Assembly: GCA_018609945.1 (NCBI GenBank)
Contig: JAHENO010000152.1
Location: forward strand, 1-17,794
Direction of reading: 5' to 3'
Origin: Haloarculaceae archaeon
GTDB lineage: Archaea > Halobacteriota > Halobacteria > Halobacteriales > Haloarculaceae
Length of the DNA stretch: 17,794 nt
Below, piece after piece: positions 1-7,181 of the stretch. The notes under the pieces are model-generated. The model saw only the letters and a program-made list of their open reading frames with translations. It made no database searches and was not told where the DNA came from. How positions within the stretch are numbered: the first letter of the stretch is position 1; each line of letters begins with the position of its first letter. The translations under genes were made by a program, and so were the position numbers.

Positions 1-1002
1 CCGGCGGAGGGACACGGCCCCAGCCGCACGTACGCCGAGGTGACCGGGATCGTCGAATCGATGGACCTGCCGGCAGGTGCCGAGGCCGACGCGAAAGCGA
101 TCTTCGAGTTGCTCGGCGAGGCGGAGGCGTCGGTCCACGGGACCACGATCGACGAGATCCACTTCCACGAGGTTGGCGCGGACGACGCGATCGCAGACGT
201 GGTGGGGGTCTGTCTCCTCCTCTCGGATCTGGGCGTCGAGCGCGTGGTGACGACGCCCCTTGCTGCCGGCGGCGGCGAGGTCGAGATGTCCCACGGGACC
301 TACCCCGTCCCGACCCCTGCGGTTGTGGAACTCGCCGAGCGCGCAGACTGGTCGCTCCGGGGCGGGCCCGTCGAGGCCGAACTGGTCACCCCGACCGGCG
401 CGGCGATCCTGGCCCACCACGCCGCCGGCGTCGCGTCACTCCCGCCGCTCCGCGTCGCGGACTCGGGGTACGGCGCCGGCGGGTGGGACTTTCCGGACCG
501 GCCGAACGTCCTCCGGGCCATCGTCGGGGAGGCGGACGGGGACCTCGACCGCGAACCCATCACGGTGCTGGAGACGAACCTCGACGACGCCTCGCCGGAG
601 CTGCTCGGCGGCCTGCAGGAGACGCTCGCGGACGCGGGTGCGCTGGACGTCTCCGTCGTGCCGCTGACGATGAAGAAATCCCGGCCCGGCCACCTCGTGA
701 AAGTGATCTGTGCCCCCGAAGACGCCCACAGGGTGGCACGCAGACTGGCCGAGGAGACGGGCACGCTGGGCGTCCGCGAGGGAGGTGCTGGCCACCGCTG
801 GGTTGCCGACCGCGAGACGCGGACCGTGACGGTGACCGTCGATGGCGAGGACCACGAGGTGACGGTCAAGGTCGCCAGCGCGGGCGAGGAGGTCTACGAC
901 GTCAGTGCCGAGTACGACGACGCGCTCGCGGTCGCCGAGGTGACGGGACTGGCAATCCGCGAGGTCATGCGGCGGGCGGAGGCGGCGGCGCGCGAGACGT
1001 AG
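1..1002 (+). CDS. larC: LarC, nickel-pincer cofactor nickel insertase (5' truncated by window)
   Basis: This protein inserts nickel into pyridinium-3,5-bisthiocarboxylate mononucleotide, giving the nickel-pincer cofactor of lactate racemase-type (LarA) enzymes. The reading frame is open from base 1, so the true start lies upstream; the first in-frame ATG (position 61) and GTG (position 40) are both internal. Family signatures visible are HFHEVGADDAIADVVG near the N-terminal third, GYGAGGWDFPDRPNVLRAIVG in the middle, and LETNLDDASPE followed by MKKSRPGHLVKV in the C-terminal half. The C-terminal ferredoxin-like part follows in the same frame. In Lactobacillus LarC is made through a programmed frameshift; here both halves sit in one frame. 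The gene is convergent with the GalT-like gene, with 9 nt between the stops. Family assignment is firm. The cofactor's client enzyme is not in the window. Confidence 0.93.
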   Translation, partial: PAEGHGPSRTYAEVTGIVESMDLPAGAEADAKAIFELLGEAEASVHGTTIDEIHFHEVGADDAIADVVGVCLLLSDLGVERVVTTPLAAGGGEVEMSHGTYPVPTPAVVELAERADWSLRGGPVEAELVTPTGAAILAHHAAGVASLPPLRVADSGYGAGGWDFPDRPNVLRAIVGEADGDLDREPITVLETNLDDASPELLGGLQETLADAGALDVSVVPLTMKKSRPGHLVKVICAPEDAHRVARRLAEETGTLGVREGGAGHRWVADRETRTVTVTVDGEDHEVTVKVASAGEEVYDVSAEYDDALAVAEVTGLAIREVMRRAEAAARET

Positions 1003-1011
1003 CCGTGGGCC

Positions 1012-2049
1012 TCAGAAGAATGCCGCCACTTCTGGCGCGTACTCCTCGGGCGGAACGTCGACGACGCGCTCGTCGTGGAGCGCCTGCAGGTAGAACACGT
1101 CGTTGACGTACCCCTCCTCGAAGGCTGGTCTGGCGACGACATCGACAACAGCAGGCGAGGCGGGCTCGTCACGGACCAGTTGGAGCGCGAAGTTGAAGGC
1201 GTCGAGCCCGCGGTCGTCGTAGAAGGCCAGCACGTTCTCGATCCCGGCAGCGATGTCTGCAAGGACCGAATCCTCCGGGTCGGGAACGCCGGTCACGTCG
1301 GGAACGCCGGTCACGTGATACTGTGCCGTCGGCGCGAACGGGGCGAGCCACTCGACGCCACCAGTCCGACCGACGTAGCGTGATCCCTCGCGCTCCTCGT
1401 CGAGGAGGGCCGCCCAGTACGTGTCACCGGTGTCGGCGTGGTAGTCCCGCTCGGCGTCGAGTCGGCGGCGCATCCCGTTGGTGCCGTGGTCGTCGACGAT
1501 CGCCTGGAGGTGGGGATGGACGACGCTGCTGCCCGCCGGTGGCAGGTAGTTCATGTTGATCGACACGAACTGCGAGCCGTCGTGGTCGATGGCCGCGTGC
1601 ACGTACGCCAGCGCACACGCCAGGCCGTCCGCGAGGATGTCCGCGGGGAGGTCACCGACGGGCCGGAAGTGATCCTCTGTGAGGACGACCACGTTCGAGT
1701 GTGTCCCGTAGGGAAAGAGATTCGGGAACGACGTCGCCTCACCCCGCGATCCGCGGTCGGTGCCCACGTAGTCGGGGTACTCGGGGGTCGCCTCGTCGAC
1801 CATCTCCGGGCAGAAAAAGCAGTCCTCGCCGTCGCCGACGTCGGGTTCGGCGTCCGCCTCGTCGGCCTCGGGAAACCACTGCGCCACCACGCGTGTCTGC
1901 TGGCCGGTCAGGGGGTCCCGGCGGTACTCGACCGGCTGCGAATCGAGATCGAAGTCCGCCATCGGGCTGTAAAACTCGGCTTCCTCTGTCGCCTTCGAGA
2001 ACTCGATGGCCATGTCCTCGACTCCGGGAGCGCCGGCAAAAAGCGTCAC
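1012..2049 (-). CDS. GalT-family (HIT superfamily) nucleotidyltransferase
   Basis: This is probably a galactose-1-phosphate uridylyltransferase-type enzyme, which swaps a nucleotidyl group between a UDP-sugar and a sugar-1-phosphate through a covalent His-NMP intermediate. Visible features, numbered from the GTG start, are RRDPLTGQQTRV near residue 43 (the family's N-terminal signature), a CFFCP zinc-type motif at 77-81, FPNLFPYGTHSNVVV at 108-122, and the catalytic HPHLQ at 178-182 (nucleophile His180). The GTG start overlaps the TGA of the upstream gene (GTGA), which suggests translational coupling. An ATG 12 codons in (position 2013), preceded by GAGG, is an equally credible start. An 18-bp in-frame tandem duplication lies at 1281-1316. 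Related activities such as ADP-glucose or Ap4A phosphorylase cannot be excluded, so no symbol is given. Confidence 0.85.
   Translation of the reverse strand: MTLFAGAPGVEDMAIEFSKATEEAEFYSPMADFDLDSQPVEYRRDPLTGQQTRVVAQWFPEADEADAEPDVGDGEDCFFCPEMVDEATPEYPDYVGTDRGSRGEATSFPNLFPYGTHSNVVVLTEDHFRPVGDLPADILADGLACALAYVHAAIDHDGSQFVSINMNYLPPAGSSVVHPHLQAIVDDHGTNGMRRRLDAERDYHADTGDTYWAALLDEEREGSRYVGRTGGVEWLAPFAPTAQYHVTGVPDVTGVPDPEDSVLADIAAGIENVLAFYDDRGLDAFNFALQLVRDEPASPAVVDVVARPAFEEGYVNDVFYLQALHDERVVDVPPEEYAPEVAAFF
1281..1316. repeat. Perfect 18-bp tandem duplication inside the GalT-like gene
   Basis: The 18-bp unit at 1281-1298 is repeated exactly at 1299-1316. On the coding strand it keeps the reading frame and doubles a six-residue block, seen in the protein as VTGVPDVTGVPD. 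Because the copies are identical at DNA level, the event looks recent, most likely replication slippage. Confidence 0.95.
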
Positions 2050-2774
2050 TCCTCGCGGTGCTCGGCGAGCGCCTCGTCGATGGTCAGTTCGCCGCTGGCG
2101 ACCCGGCGGGCGAGCGTCTCGTCGATGGCGCGGTTGGTCTCGCTGTGCTCGCGCGAGCGGTCCTTGATGCGCTGGAGTTCGCCCGCCGTCGGGTCGATGT
2201 CGCGCTCCTCGACGCGCTCGCCCTCGAGCCGCGCGATGTTGACGGCCGCGAGGACGTCACCCATCCCCCGGGTACCGGCCCCGAGGTAGGGCGTCGTCCC
2301 CGTCTCGTCGACCAGCTCCACGGGCACGTCGAGGTCGTCGATGATGCGGGCGCCCACGAGGCGGGCGCCATCACCGATCCGGACCAGCGGGTCGACAGCG
2401 TCGGCGACCTCCTCGCGGATCACCTCGGCGGCCCTGTCGGCGGGCACCTGGAACGTCGCGATCACCACCTCCCCCGAGAGGACCGCGATGCCCGGCCGCT
2501 CGCCGGGGTCGACGCCGACGACCGTCCGCCCGCCACCGCCCCGTGCCAGCGCGAGCACGGCCTCGATGGCTCGCCGCGGGTCGCCGGGCGAGGCGCGGAC
2601 CACCTCGACGTCGGCCGGCACGGACAGGTCGTCGTCCTCTGCGGTCACCACGACGGTCGCCCGGTCGGGCACCCCGTCGTCGGGTTCGACCGTCGTAAAT
2701 TCGACACCGCGCTCCCGGAGTGCAGTGACGAGTTCGTGGTAGAGTTCGAAGTCGGCGGTGGCGACGACGATCAC
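2046..2774 (-). CDS. RuvX/YqgF-like RNase H-fold protein, uncharacterised
   Basis: I do not know a named function for this 242-residue protein. Residues 85-100 read VVGVDPGERPGIAVLS, the beta-hairpin with an Asp-Pro-Gly that opens RuvC/YqgF-type RNase H folds. Residues 152-161 (VELVDETGTT) match the position and pattern of the VDERLTT motif in YqgF/RuvX, and GMGDVLAAVNIA at 170-181 supplies a third acidic residue (Asp173). This gives a plausible D89-E157-D173 metal site. The first ~80 residues form a separate alpha/beta domain, and the last ~55 are helical and charged. It starts with GTG, is divergent from radB across 85 nt, and its stop overlaps the GalT-like start. A link to recombination is suggested by the fold and by the radB neighbour, but this is inference. 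Confidence 0.8.
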   Translation of the reverse strand: MIVVATADFELYHELVTALRERGVEFTTVEPDDGVPDRATVVVTAEDDDLSVPADVEVVRASPGDPRRAIEAVLALARGGGGRTVVGVDPGERPGIAVLSGEVVIATFQVPADRAAEVIREEVADAVDPLVRIGDGARLVGARIIDDLDVPVELVDETGTTPYLGAGTRGMGDVLAAVNIARLEGERVEERDIDPTAGELQRIKDRSREHSETNRAIDETLARRVASGELTIDEALAEHREE

Positions 2775-2829
2775 ACCACGGATTGTGGCGGTGTGGTCTT
2801 GAGCGACTCGGTCGGGGCAGGTGCGAGCG

Positions 2830-2836
2830 TTTTAAT
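2830..2836 (+). promoter_or_regulatory. TATA-like box of radB
   Basis: TTTTAAT is centred about 27 nt upstream of the radB GTG codon, the spacing expected when transcription starts at the start codon (leaderless mRNA). A purine run (GGAGGGGG) lies between the box and the start but is too far away to be a convincing Shine-Dalgarno site. Confidence 0.5.
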
Positions 2837-2859
2837 CGGAGGGGGACCAATCCCGGGAC

Positions 2860-3549
2860 GTGAGCGATCCCATCCCGATCGGCTGTGCTCCCATCGACGA
2901 GTTGCTGGGAGGCGGGTTCGAGCGCGGCGCCGTCACGCAGGTGTACGGCCCGCCGGCGGCCGGCAAGACGAACGTCGTCCTCTCGGCGGCCGTCCAGGCT
3001 GCAGCCGAGGGCGGGTCGGTTCTCTACATCGACACCGAGGGGATCTCGGTCGACCGGATGGAGCAACTCGCCAGCGGCCACCCCGGCGATCAGTCCGTCG
3101 AGGAACTGGCCTCGCGGATCATCGTCTCCGAAGCGCTGACCTTCGAAGAGCAACGCGAGGCCGTCCGGGACGCCGCCGAGTTCGCGCCGGAGGTCGAGCT
3201 CGTCGTCCTCGACAGCGCGACCGGCTTCTACCGGCTCGAACGCACCCAGCAGGAAGACGGTGAGGCCCTGCGTGCGGTGGCCCGCCAGATCACGCACCTG
3301 CTGTCGCTTGCGCGCAAGCACGACCTCGCGGTGGCCTTCACCAACCAGGTGTTCACCGACCCCGACTCGGAGGGGACGCGCGGACTCGGCGGGCACACCC
3401 TGGACCACTGGTCGGCGGTCATCCTCAGGCTGGACCGCTTTCGCGGGGGGAACCGCCGCGTGACGCTGGAGAAACACCACGCCCGCGAGGCCGGCGCGAC
3501 CGGTCAGTTCCGCATCACCGGGACCGGCCTCGCGGGCACCGAGCGGTGA
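2860..3549 (+). CDS. radB: RadB, archaeal RecA/Rad51 paralogue
   Basis: RadB is the euryarchaeal RadA paralogue that acts as a recombination mediator in homologous recombination. The protein has 229 residues, the usual RadB length, and consists of the ATPase core alone without the N-terminal helix-hairpin-helix domain of RadA. It begins PIGCAPIDELLGGGFERGAV, has Walker A GPPAAGKT at residues 30-37 and a Walker B-type strand ELVVLDSATG around 112-121. The C-terminal part (RITGTGLAG) is typical of the family. The start is GTG, supported by a TATA-like box 27 nt upstream. It diverges from the RNase H-fold gene and converges on surE with 26 nt between the stops. Confidence 0.93.
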   Translation: MSDPIPIGCAPIDELLGGGFERGAVTQVYGPPAAGKTNVVLSAAVQAAAEGGSVLYIDTEGISVDRMEQLASGHPGDQSVEELASRIIVSEALTFEEQREAVRDAAEFAPEVELVVLDSATGFYRLERTQQEDGEALRAVARQITHLLSLARKHDLAVAFTNQVFTDPDSEGTRGLGGHTLDHWSAVILRLDRFRGGNRRVTLEKHHAREAGATGQFRITGTGLAGTER

Positions 3550-3575
3550 GCCAGTCCGGGTCCGTCAGCGTGGCG

Positions 3576-4445
3576 TCACCGACCGTCGCCGTTGTACGCC
3601 TCGACCACCCGTGACAGGCCAGCGTGGTCCGCGTCCTCGTGGTCGATCGACAGCGGGGAGACGCTGATCTCGCCCTCGATGAGCGCGCGGCGGTCGGTTC
3701 CCTCGGGGTAGCGCTCGCGGTGGGTGTCCGTCGGCGGAAAGGGGTTCTCGAAGCCGACGACGCCCGGCCAGACGTCGTCCCGGAGGCGGACCACCTCGCC
3801 CTCGTCCGGGTCGGGCGTCTCCTCGCGGCCGACCGCCTCGATGGGATCGACGGCTTCGGGGTCGGCGTCGTGTTCGACGTGGAGGTCGTAGTCGGGGAGG
3901 GGACGGGTGACCCGCATCGGTGGGTCGGCGACATCGAGCGGGACGTTGACGTTCAACAGCGTCCCGGGGGTCAGGAGGCCGGCCTCGCGGGCGCGCAGGC
4001 AGAGTTCGACCGTGACGTGTGCGGGCCGGGCGAAGTCGTAGGCGTCGGCGGGGTCGGGGAAGAAATCCTCGCAGTGATACGCCGAGACGGCGACCGCGGG
4101 CGTTCCGAGGAACGCGGCCTCGACGCCGGCCCCGACCGTTCCGGAGCGACCGGTGACGTAGTTGCCGACGTTGGGGCCGTGGTTGCACCCGGAAACGACC
4201 AGGTCGAACTCGGTTTCGAGGCCGCGCAGGCCGTAGGCCACGCAGTCTGCGGGCGTCCCGGTGAGCACGTATCCCCAGGGGTGCTCGCGGCGGACGGCGG
4301 CGTGCGAGCGAGTGCGGCCGACCCCGCTCTGGTTCTCGTCGGGGGCGACGACGGTCACGTCCCCGATGGCCGTCAGTTCCTCGTAGAGGCGGACCAGCCC
4401 GGGGGCGTCGGCGCCGTCGTCGTTCGTCAGCAGGAGAGCGGGCAT
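3576..4445 (-). CDS. surE: SurE, 5'/3'-nucleotidase
   Basis: SurE is a metal-dependent phosphatase acting on nucleoside 5'- and 3'-monophosphates (and in some species on short polyphosphate). All the marker residues are present: NDDG at residues 8-11 (Asp9, Asp10), Ser40 in DENQSGVGR, and Asn88 in SGCNHGPNVG, followed by SGTVGAG at 101-107. At 289 residues it is slightly longer than bacterial SurE (about 250). The additional length is mostly an acidic loop around 165-205 (DADPEAVDPIEAVGREETPD), usual for haloarchaeal proteins. No clear TATA box is visible 27 nt upstream of its ATG. The gene is divergent from the MgtE-type pair, with 94 nt between the starts. Confidence 0.93.
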   Translation of the reverse strand: MPALLLTNDDGADAPGLVRLYEELTAIGDVTVVAPDENQSGVGRTRSHAAVRREHPWGYVLTGTPADCVAYGLRGLETEFDLVVSGCNHGPNVGNYVTGRSGTVGAGVEAAFLGTPAVAVSAYHCEDFFPDPADAYDFARPAHVTVELCLRAREAGLLTPGTLLNVNVPLDVADPPMRVTRPLPDYDLHVEHDADPEAVDPIEAVGREETPDPDEGEVVRLRDDVWPGVVGFENPFPPTDTHRERYPEGTDRRALIEGEISVSPLSIDHEDADHAGLSRVVEAYNGDGR

Positions 4446-4539
4446 TCGATTGGGCTACCGCCGAAGTCCTGAAAGCGGTTTCGGAAGCGCGGGACCGATG
4501 TCTGTGGCTTTTTTGTGCCGGGGGGCGTCTCACCCGCCA

Positions 4540-5121
4540 ATGACCGTCCGCGAGGTTACCCGGGAGGCCTACCGAGAGGGGGTACCGGCGCTGACCGTCA
4601 GCGCGGTGGGCGGGTTGCTCGCGGGTGTCGTCCTCGGGGGCATGCGTGCGGAGTTCCGGGCCGTGCCCGGGCTGCTCGTGCTGGTGCCCGCGCTGCTGGC
4701 CATGCGGGGCAACGTCTACGGGTCGCTGGGAGCCCGCGTCGCGACCGGGCTCCACCAGGGTCTGGTCTCCCCGCAGGTCCGGGAGGCCGATCCCCGGCTC
4801 TATCGCGCCATCGCGGCCGCCATCACCAACGGCCTGCTCGCGAGTACGTTCGCGGCTGTCGCCGGCTTCGCGGCGCTGTCCGCTCTGGGTGGCGACGCGG
4901 CGCCGCTCTCCCGGCTGGTCGCCATCGCCGTCCTCTCGGCCGCCCTCTCGGGGGTCGTCCTCTCGGTGACCGTCGTCGCGGTCGTCTTCGCGGGGTACCG
5001 GCGGGGATACAATCCCGACGCGCTGGTCGGGCCGATCGTCACCACGGCCGGCGACATCTTCGGCGTCGCCTTCCTCTTTCTGGCCGTGCGCGTCGTGTTG
5101 CTCGCCGGAGGCGTCGGGTAG
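4540..5121 (+). CDS. MgtE-type divalent cation transporter, first half
   Basis: This is a 193-residue integral membrane protein of the MgtE transmembrane-domain family, expected to move Mg2+ or another divalent cation. About five hydrophobic segments are visible, starting at residues ~15-33. The family's conserved core appears as LLVLVPALLAMRGNVYGSLG after the second segment, and PDALVGPIVTTAGDIFG near the C-terminus is the metal-pathway helix. The cytoplasmic N and CBS domains of classical MgtE are absent. I chose ATG 4540 because the sequence upstream of it (from 4450) is not membrane-like and lacks homologous character; a T-rich stretch at 4509-4514 is the only TATA candidate. The stop codon is immediately followed by the ATG of the second half, so the two are almost certainly co-translated and form a heterodimer. 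Confidence 0.85.
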   Translation: MTVREVTREAYREGVPALTVSAVGGLLAGVVLGGMRAEFRAVPGLLVLVPALLAMRGNVYGSLGARVATGLHQGLVSPQVREADPRLYRAIAAAITNGLLASTFAAVAGFAALSALGGDAAPLSRLVAIAVLSAALSGVVLSVTVVAVVFAGYRRGYNPDALVGPIVTTAGDIFGVAFLFLAVRVVLLAGGVG

Positions 5122-5679
5122 ATGCGGACCGAGTGGACCGTCCGCGCGATCACGCGGGCAATGTTGCCCGTGTTGCTGGCGCTGACGCTGGTCGAGATCG
5201 GCAGCGGGCTGGTCCTCGGGAGCTTCGAGGCCGAACTCCTGCGTTCGCCGTCGCTGCTGGTGCTCGTGCCCGTCACCATCGGGACCGCCGGCAACCTCGG
5301 GAGCATCCTGGCGGCCCGGCTCTCGACGGCCTTTCACCTGGGGACTCTCTCGTTTGCCGTCGACGACGACGTCCTCGGGGGCAACGCCGTCGCGACGGTT
5401 GCGCTGGCGGCGACCATCTTCCCCGTGGTGGGCGTCGGCGCGTGGGTGCTCGCGGAGGCGACGGTCGGCGCCAGGCTCGCCCCGGCCCGGGTCGTCGCCG
5501 TCGCAGTGGCCAGCGGTCTCGCACTCTCCGTGCTCGCGGTGGCGGTCACCGTCGTCGCCACCTACGTCGCCTACCGCCGGGAACTCGACCCCGACGACGT
5601 CGTCATCCCGGCAGTGACCAACGTCTGTGACGTGCTCGGCGTCGTCGTGCTCTTCCTCGTCGTGGGGGTGCTGGTGTGA
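5122..5679 (+). CDS. MgtE-type divalent cation transporter, second half
   Basis: A 185-residue membrane protein paralogous to the preceding gene. It has five or so hydrophobic segments, the core motif LLVLVPVTIGTAGNLGSILA (compare the first half's LVPALLAMRGNVYGSLG), and VVIPAVTNVCDVLG as the C-terminal counterpart of the first half's PIVTTAGDIFG. The Asp of the GD pair is kept although the residues around it differ. Its ATG directly abuts the upstream stop codon. In many archaea the two MgtE transmembrane domains are fused in one ~400-residue chain; here they are separate but adjacent, so a 1:1 heteromer is likely. The downstream small membrane gene overlaps its stop. Transported ion unknown. 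Confidence 0.85.
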   Translation: MRTEWTVRAITRAMLPVLLALTLVEIGSGLVLGSFEAELLRSPSLLVLVPVTIGTAGNLGSILAARLSTAFHLGTLSFAVDDDVLGGNAVATVALAATIFPVVGVGAWVLAEATVGARLAPARVVAVAVASGLALSVLAVAVTVVATYVAYRRELDPDDVVIPAVTNVCDVLGVVVLFLVVGVLV

Positions 5680-5933
5680 GCGACGCCGCCCCCGACGACC
5701 CGACGGTCGACCTGGTCAGAAACGTCCTCGCCCTCGCGGTGAGTGCGATACTGATGGCGCTGGTCGGGTTTCCCGTGATGACCTACGAGTACGACTCGGG
5801 TGCCGCGGCGCTCGCGGGCACCGTCGCACTCGTGGTCGGACTGGTCCTCGCCGCGGGCATCGCGCTCCGCTCGCTCGACCGGCTCGAACACGTCGCTCGG
5901 TGGTTCGTCGAGTGGTGGCGATCGTTGCGTTGA
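5676..5933 (+). CDS. Small two-helix membrane protein, translationally coupled to the MgtE-type pair
   Basis: This gene encodes 85 residues with two hydrophobic helices (about residues 15-34 and 43-62) joined by an acidic-polar loop (MTYEYDSG), and ends in an amphipathic Trp-rich tail (HVARWFVEWWRSLR). I recognise no family. The GTG start overlaps the TGA of the preceding transporter half as GTGA, which argues for translational coupling and a role with the transporter, for example as an accessory subunit. Its own stop (TGA, 5931-5933) abuts the aldo/keto reductase stop on the other strand with no base between. Confidence 0.75.
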   Translation: MSDAAPDDPTVDLVRNVLALAVSAILMALVGFPVMTYEYDSGAAALAGTVALVVGLVLAAGIALRSLDRLEHVARWFVEWWRSLR

Positions 5934-6974
5934 CTACTGCCGGTGGCCCCAGCGCTGTCCGTCCTCGGCGTAGCGGGCGTCGACGACGCGGTCGAACTGG
6001 TCGTCGGTCAGGGAGATGTCCACCGCGCCGGCGTTCTCTGCCAACTGGTCGACGGTGCGGGCGCCGACGATGGGCACGCAGGTGAACCGGTCCTGTTCGA
6101 TCAGCCACCGGAGGGCCACCTGGGCGGGCGTGGCGTCGAGTTCGTCGGCGATGGCGCGAATCTCGTCCAAGACGTGCCAGCCCCGCTCGGAGAGGTAGTA
6201 GTCCTCGAAGGAGTCGTAGATGTCCCCGCGCGAGCCTTCGGGGCCCTCGAAGGCCGTGGGGTCGTCCTCGTCGACGCGCTCGTATTTGCCCGTCAGGAAC
6301 CCGCCCGCGAGCGGCGAGTACGGACAGACCGCGAGGTCCTGGTCGATGCAGACGTCGAGGTACTCTTTGATGTCGTCGCGGTAGCCCGCGTGGAAGAGTG
6401 GCTGGGTCACCGAGATGGGTTCGTAGCCCTCGACGTCGCTCGTCCAGAGGGCCTTGGTGAGTTTCCAGGCGGCCATCGTCGAGGCCCCGAGGTAGTGCAC
6501 TTTCCCCTCGCGGACGAGGTCGTGCAGCGTCGCCAGCGTCTCCTCGATGGGGGTGTCGTCCTCCCAGCGGTGGAGGTAGTAGATGTCGAGGTAGTCCGTG
6601 CCGAGTCGGTCGAGCGTGCCCTCGATCTGGGCGCGGATGTGCTTGCGGCCCAGCCCCGAGTCGTTCGGGCCGGGACCGCGGTCGGGGTCGCGACCGTTGA
6701 ACGGGAAGTAGACCTTCGAGGCGATGACGAAGTCCTCGCGGTCGTAGTCTGCGAGCCACTCGCCGATGAACTGTTCGGCCGTGCCGTGGGGATTGCCGTA
6801 GCGGTCGGCCGTGTCGATGAAGTTGATGCCCTGTTCCCAGGCCGCGTCGAGCAACTCGTGGGCCTCCTCGCGGTCCGTTTCGACGACGCCGCCGGTCTCC
6901 CGGCCGAATCGCCAGGTCCCCAGAGACAGCTGCGAGACGTGCAGCCCCGTCGAACCGAGGCGTGTATACTCCAT
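5934..6974 (-). CDS. Aldo/keto reductase
   Basis: A 346-residue NAD(P)H-dependent oxidoreductase of the aldo/keto reductase superfamily (YajO/Tas-like group by its length and motifs). The catalytic tetrad is complete: Asp54 (NFIDTADRYG), Tyr59, Lys87 (IASKVYF) and His135 (IYYLHRW). Further family motifs are ALRWLIEQ and the cofactor-binding VPIVGARTVDQL near the C-terminus. I chose the ATG at 6974 (MEYTRLGSTGL), which matches the usual AKR N-terminus; a longer in-frame start at 7043 would add 23 untypical residues. A TATA-like ATATAC at about 7008-7013 and a GAGGGAG purine run at 6986-6992 lie upstream. The substrate cannot be deduced. Confidence 0.9.
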   Translation of the reverse strand: MEYTRLGSTGLHVSQLSLGTWRFGRETGGVVETDREEAHELLDAAWEQGINFIDTADRYGNPHGTAEQFIGEWLADYDREDFVIASKVYFPFNGRDPDRGPGPNDSGLGRKHIRAQIEGTLDRLGTDYLDIYYLHRWEDDTPIEETLATLHDLVREGKVHYLGASTMAAWKLTKALWTSDVEGYEPISVTQPLFHAGYRDDIKEYLDVCIDQDLAVCPYSPLAGGFLTGKYERVDEDDPTAFEGPEGSRGDIYDSFEDYYLSERGWHVLDEIRAIADELDATPAQVALRWLIEQDRFTCVPIVGARTVDQLAENAGAVDISLTDDQFDRVVDARYAEDGQRWGHRQ

Positions 6975-7052
6975 GTCCGAGTGGTCTCCCTCATCAGTCA
7001 AAACAGTGTATATCCGTCGCCGGCCACTGTTCCACTCAGCCACAATAATACA

Positions 7053-7062
7053 ACTATTTATA
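7053..7062 (+). promoter_or_regulatory. AT-rich promoter candidate in the akr/coiled-coil divergent gap
   Basis: The sequence ACTATTTATA lies in an AT-rich patch (7040-7070) between the aldo/keto reductase start and the coiled-coil gene. It is the best TATA candidate for the rightward gene but would leave a leader of roughly 100 nt, unusually long for a haloarchaeon. On the opposite strand it also reads TATAAATAG. The remainder of 6975-7181 shows nothing else recognisable. Confidence 0.3.
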
Positions 7063-7181
7063 ACAATTATGTCACACAGCGCGGTCAGTCACCCACGGAG
7101 GTGCTCGTGAAGACTTCAAGGGCTGCCTGAATGCCTTTCAAGCAACTCAATACAAAGACATCAAGTTCCCTAGTAGTGACC

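Noticed and set aside
1..1002. A programmed frameshift in larC as in Lactobacillus
   Set aside because: Both halves of LarC are readable in one frame here, so no frameshift is needed.
1701..3263. A 520-codon plus-strand open frame
   Set aside because: It is antisense to the GalT-like and RNase H-fold genes and in another frame of radB; it has no coherent domains.
3565..5337. A 590-codon Arg-rich open frame on the minus strand
   Set aside because: It runs across surE in another frame and antisense to the MgtE-type genes; Arg/Pro-rich composition is typical of shadow frames in G+C-rich DNA.
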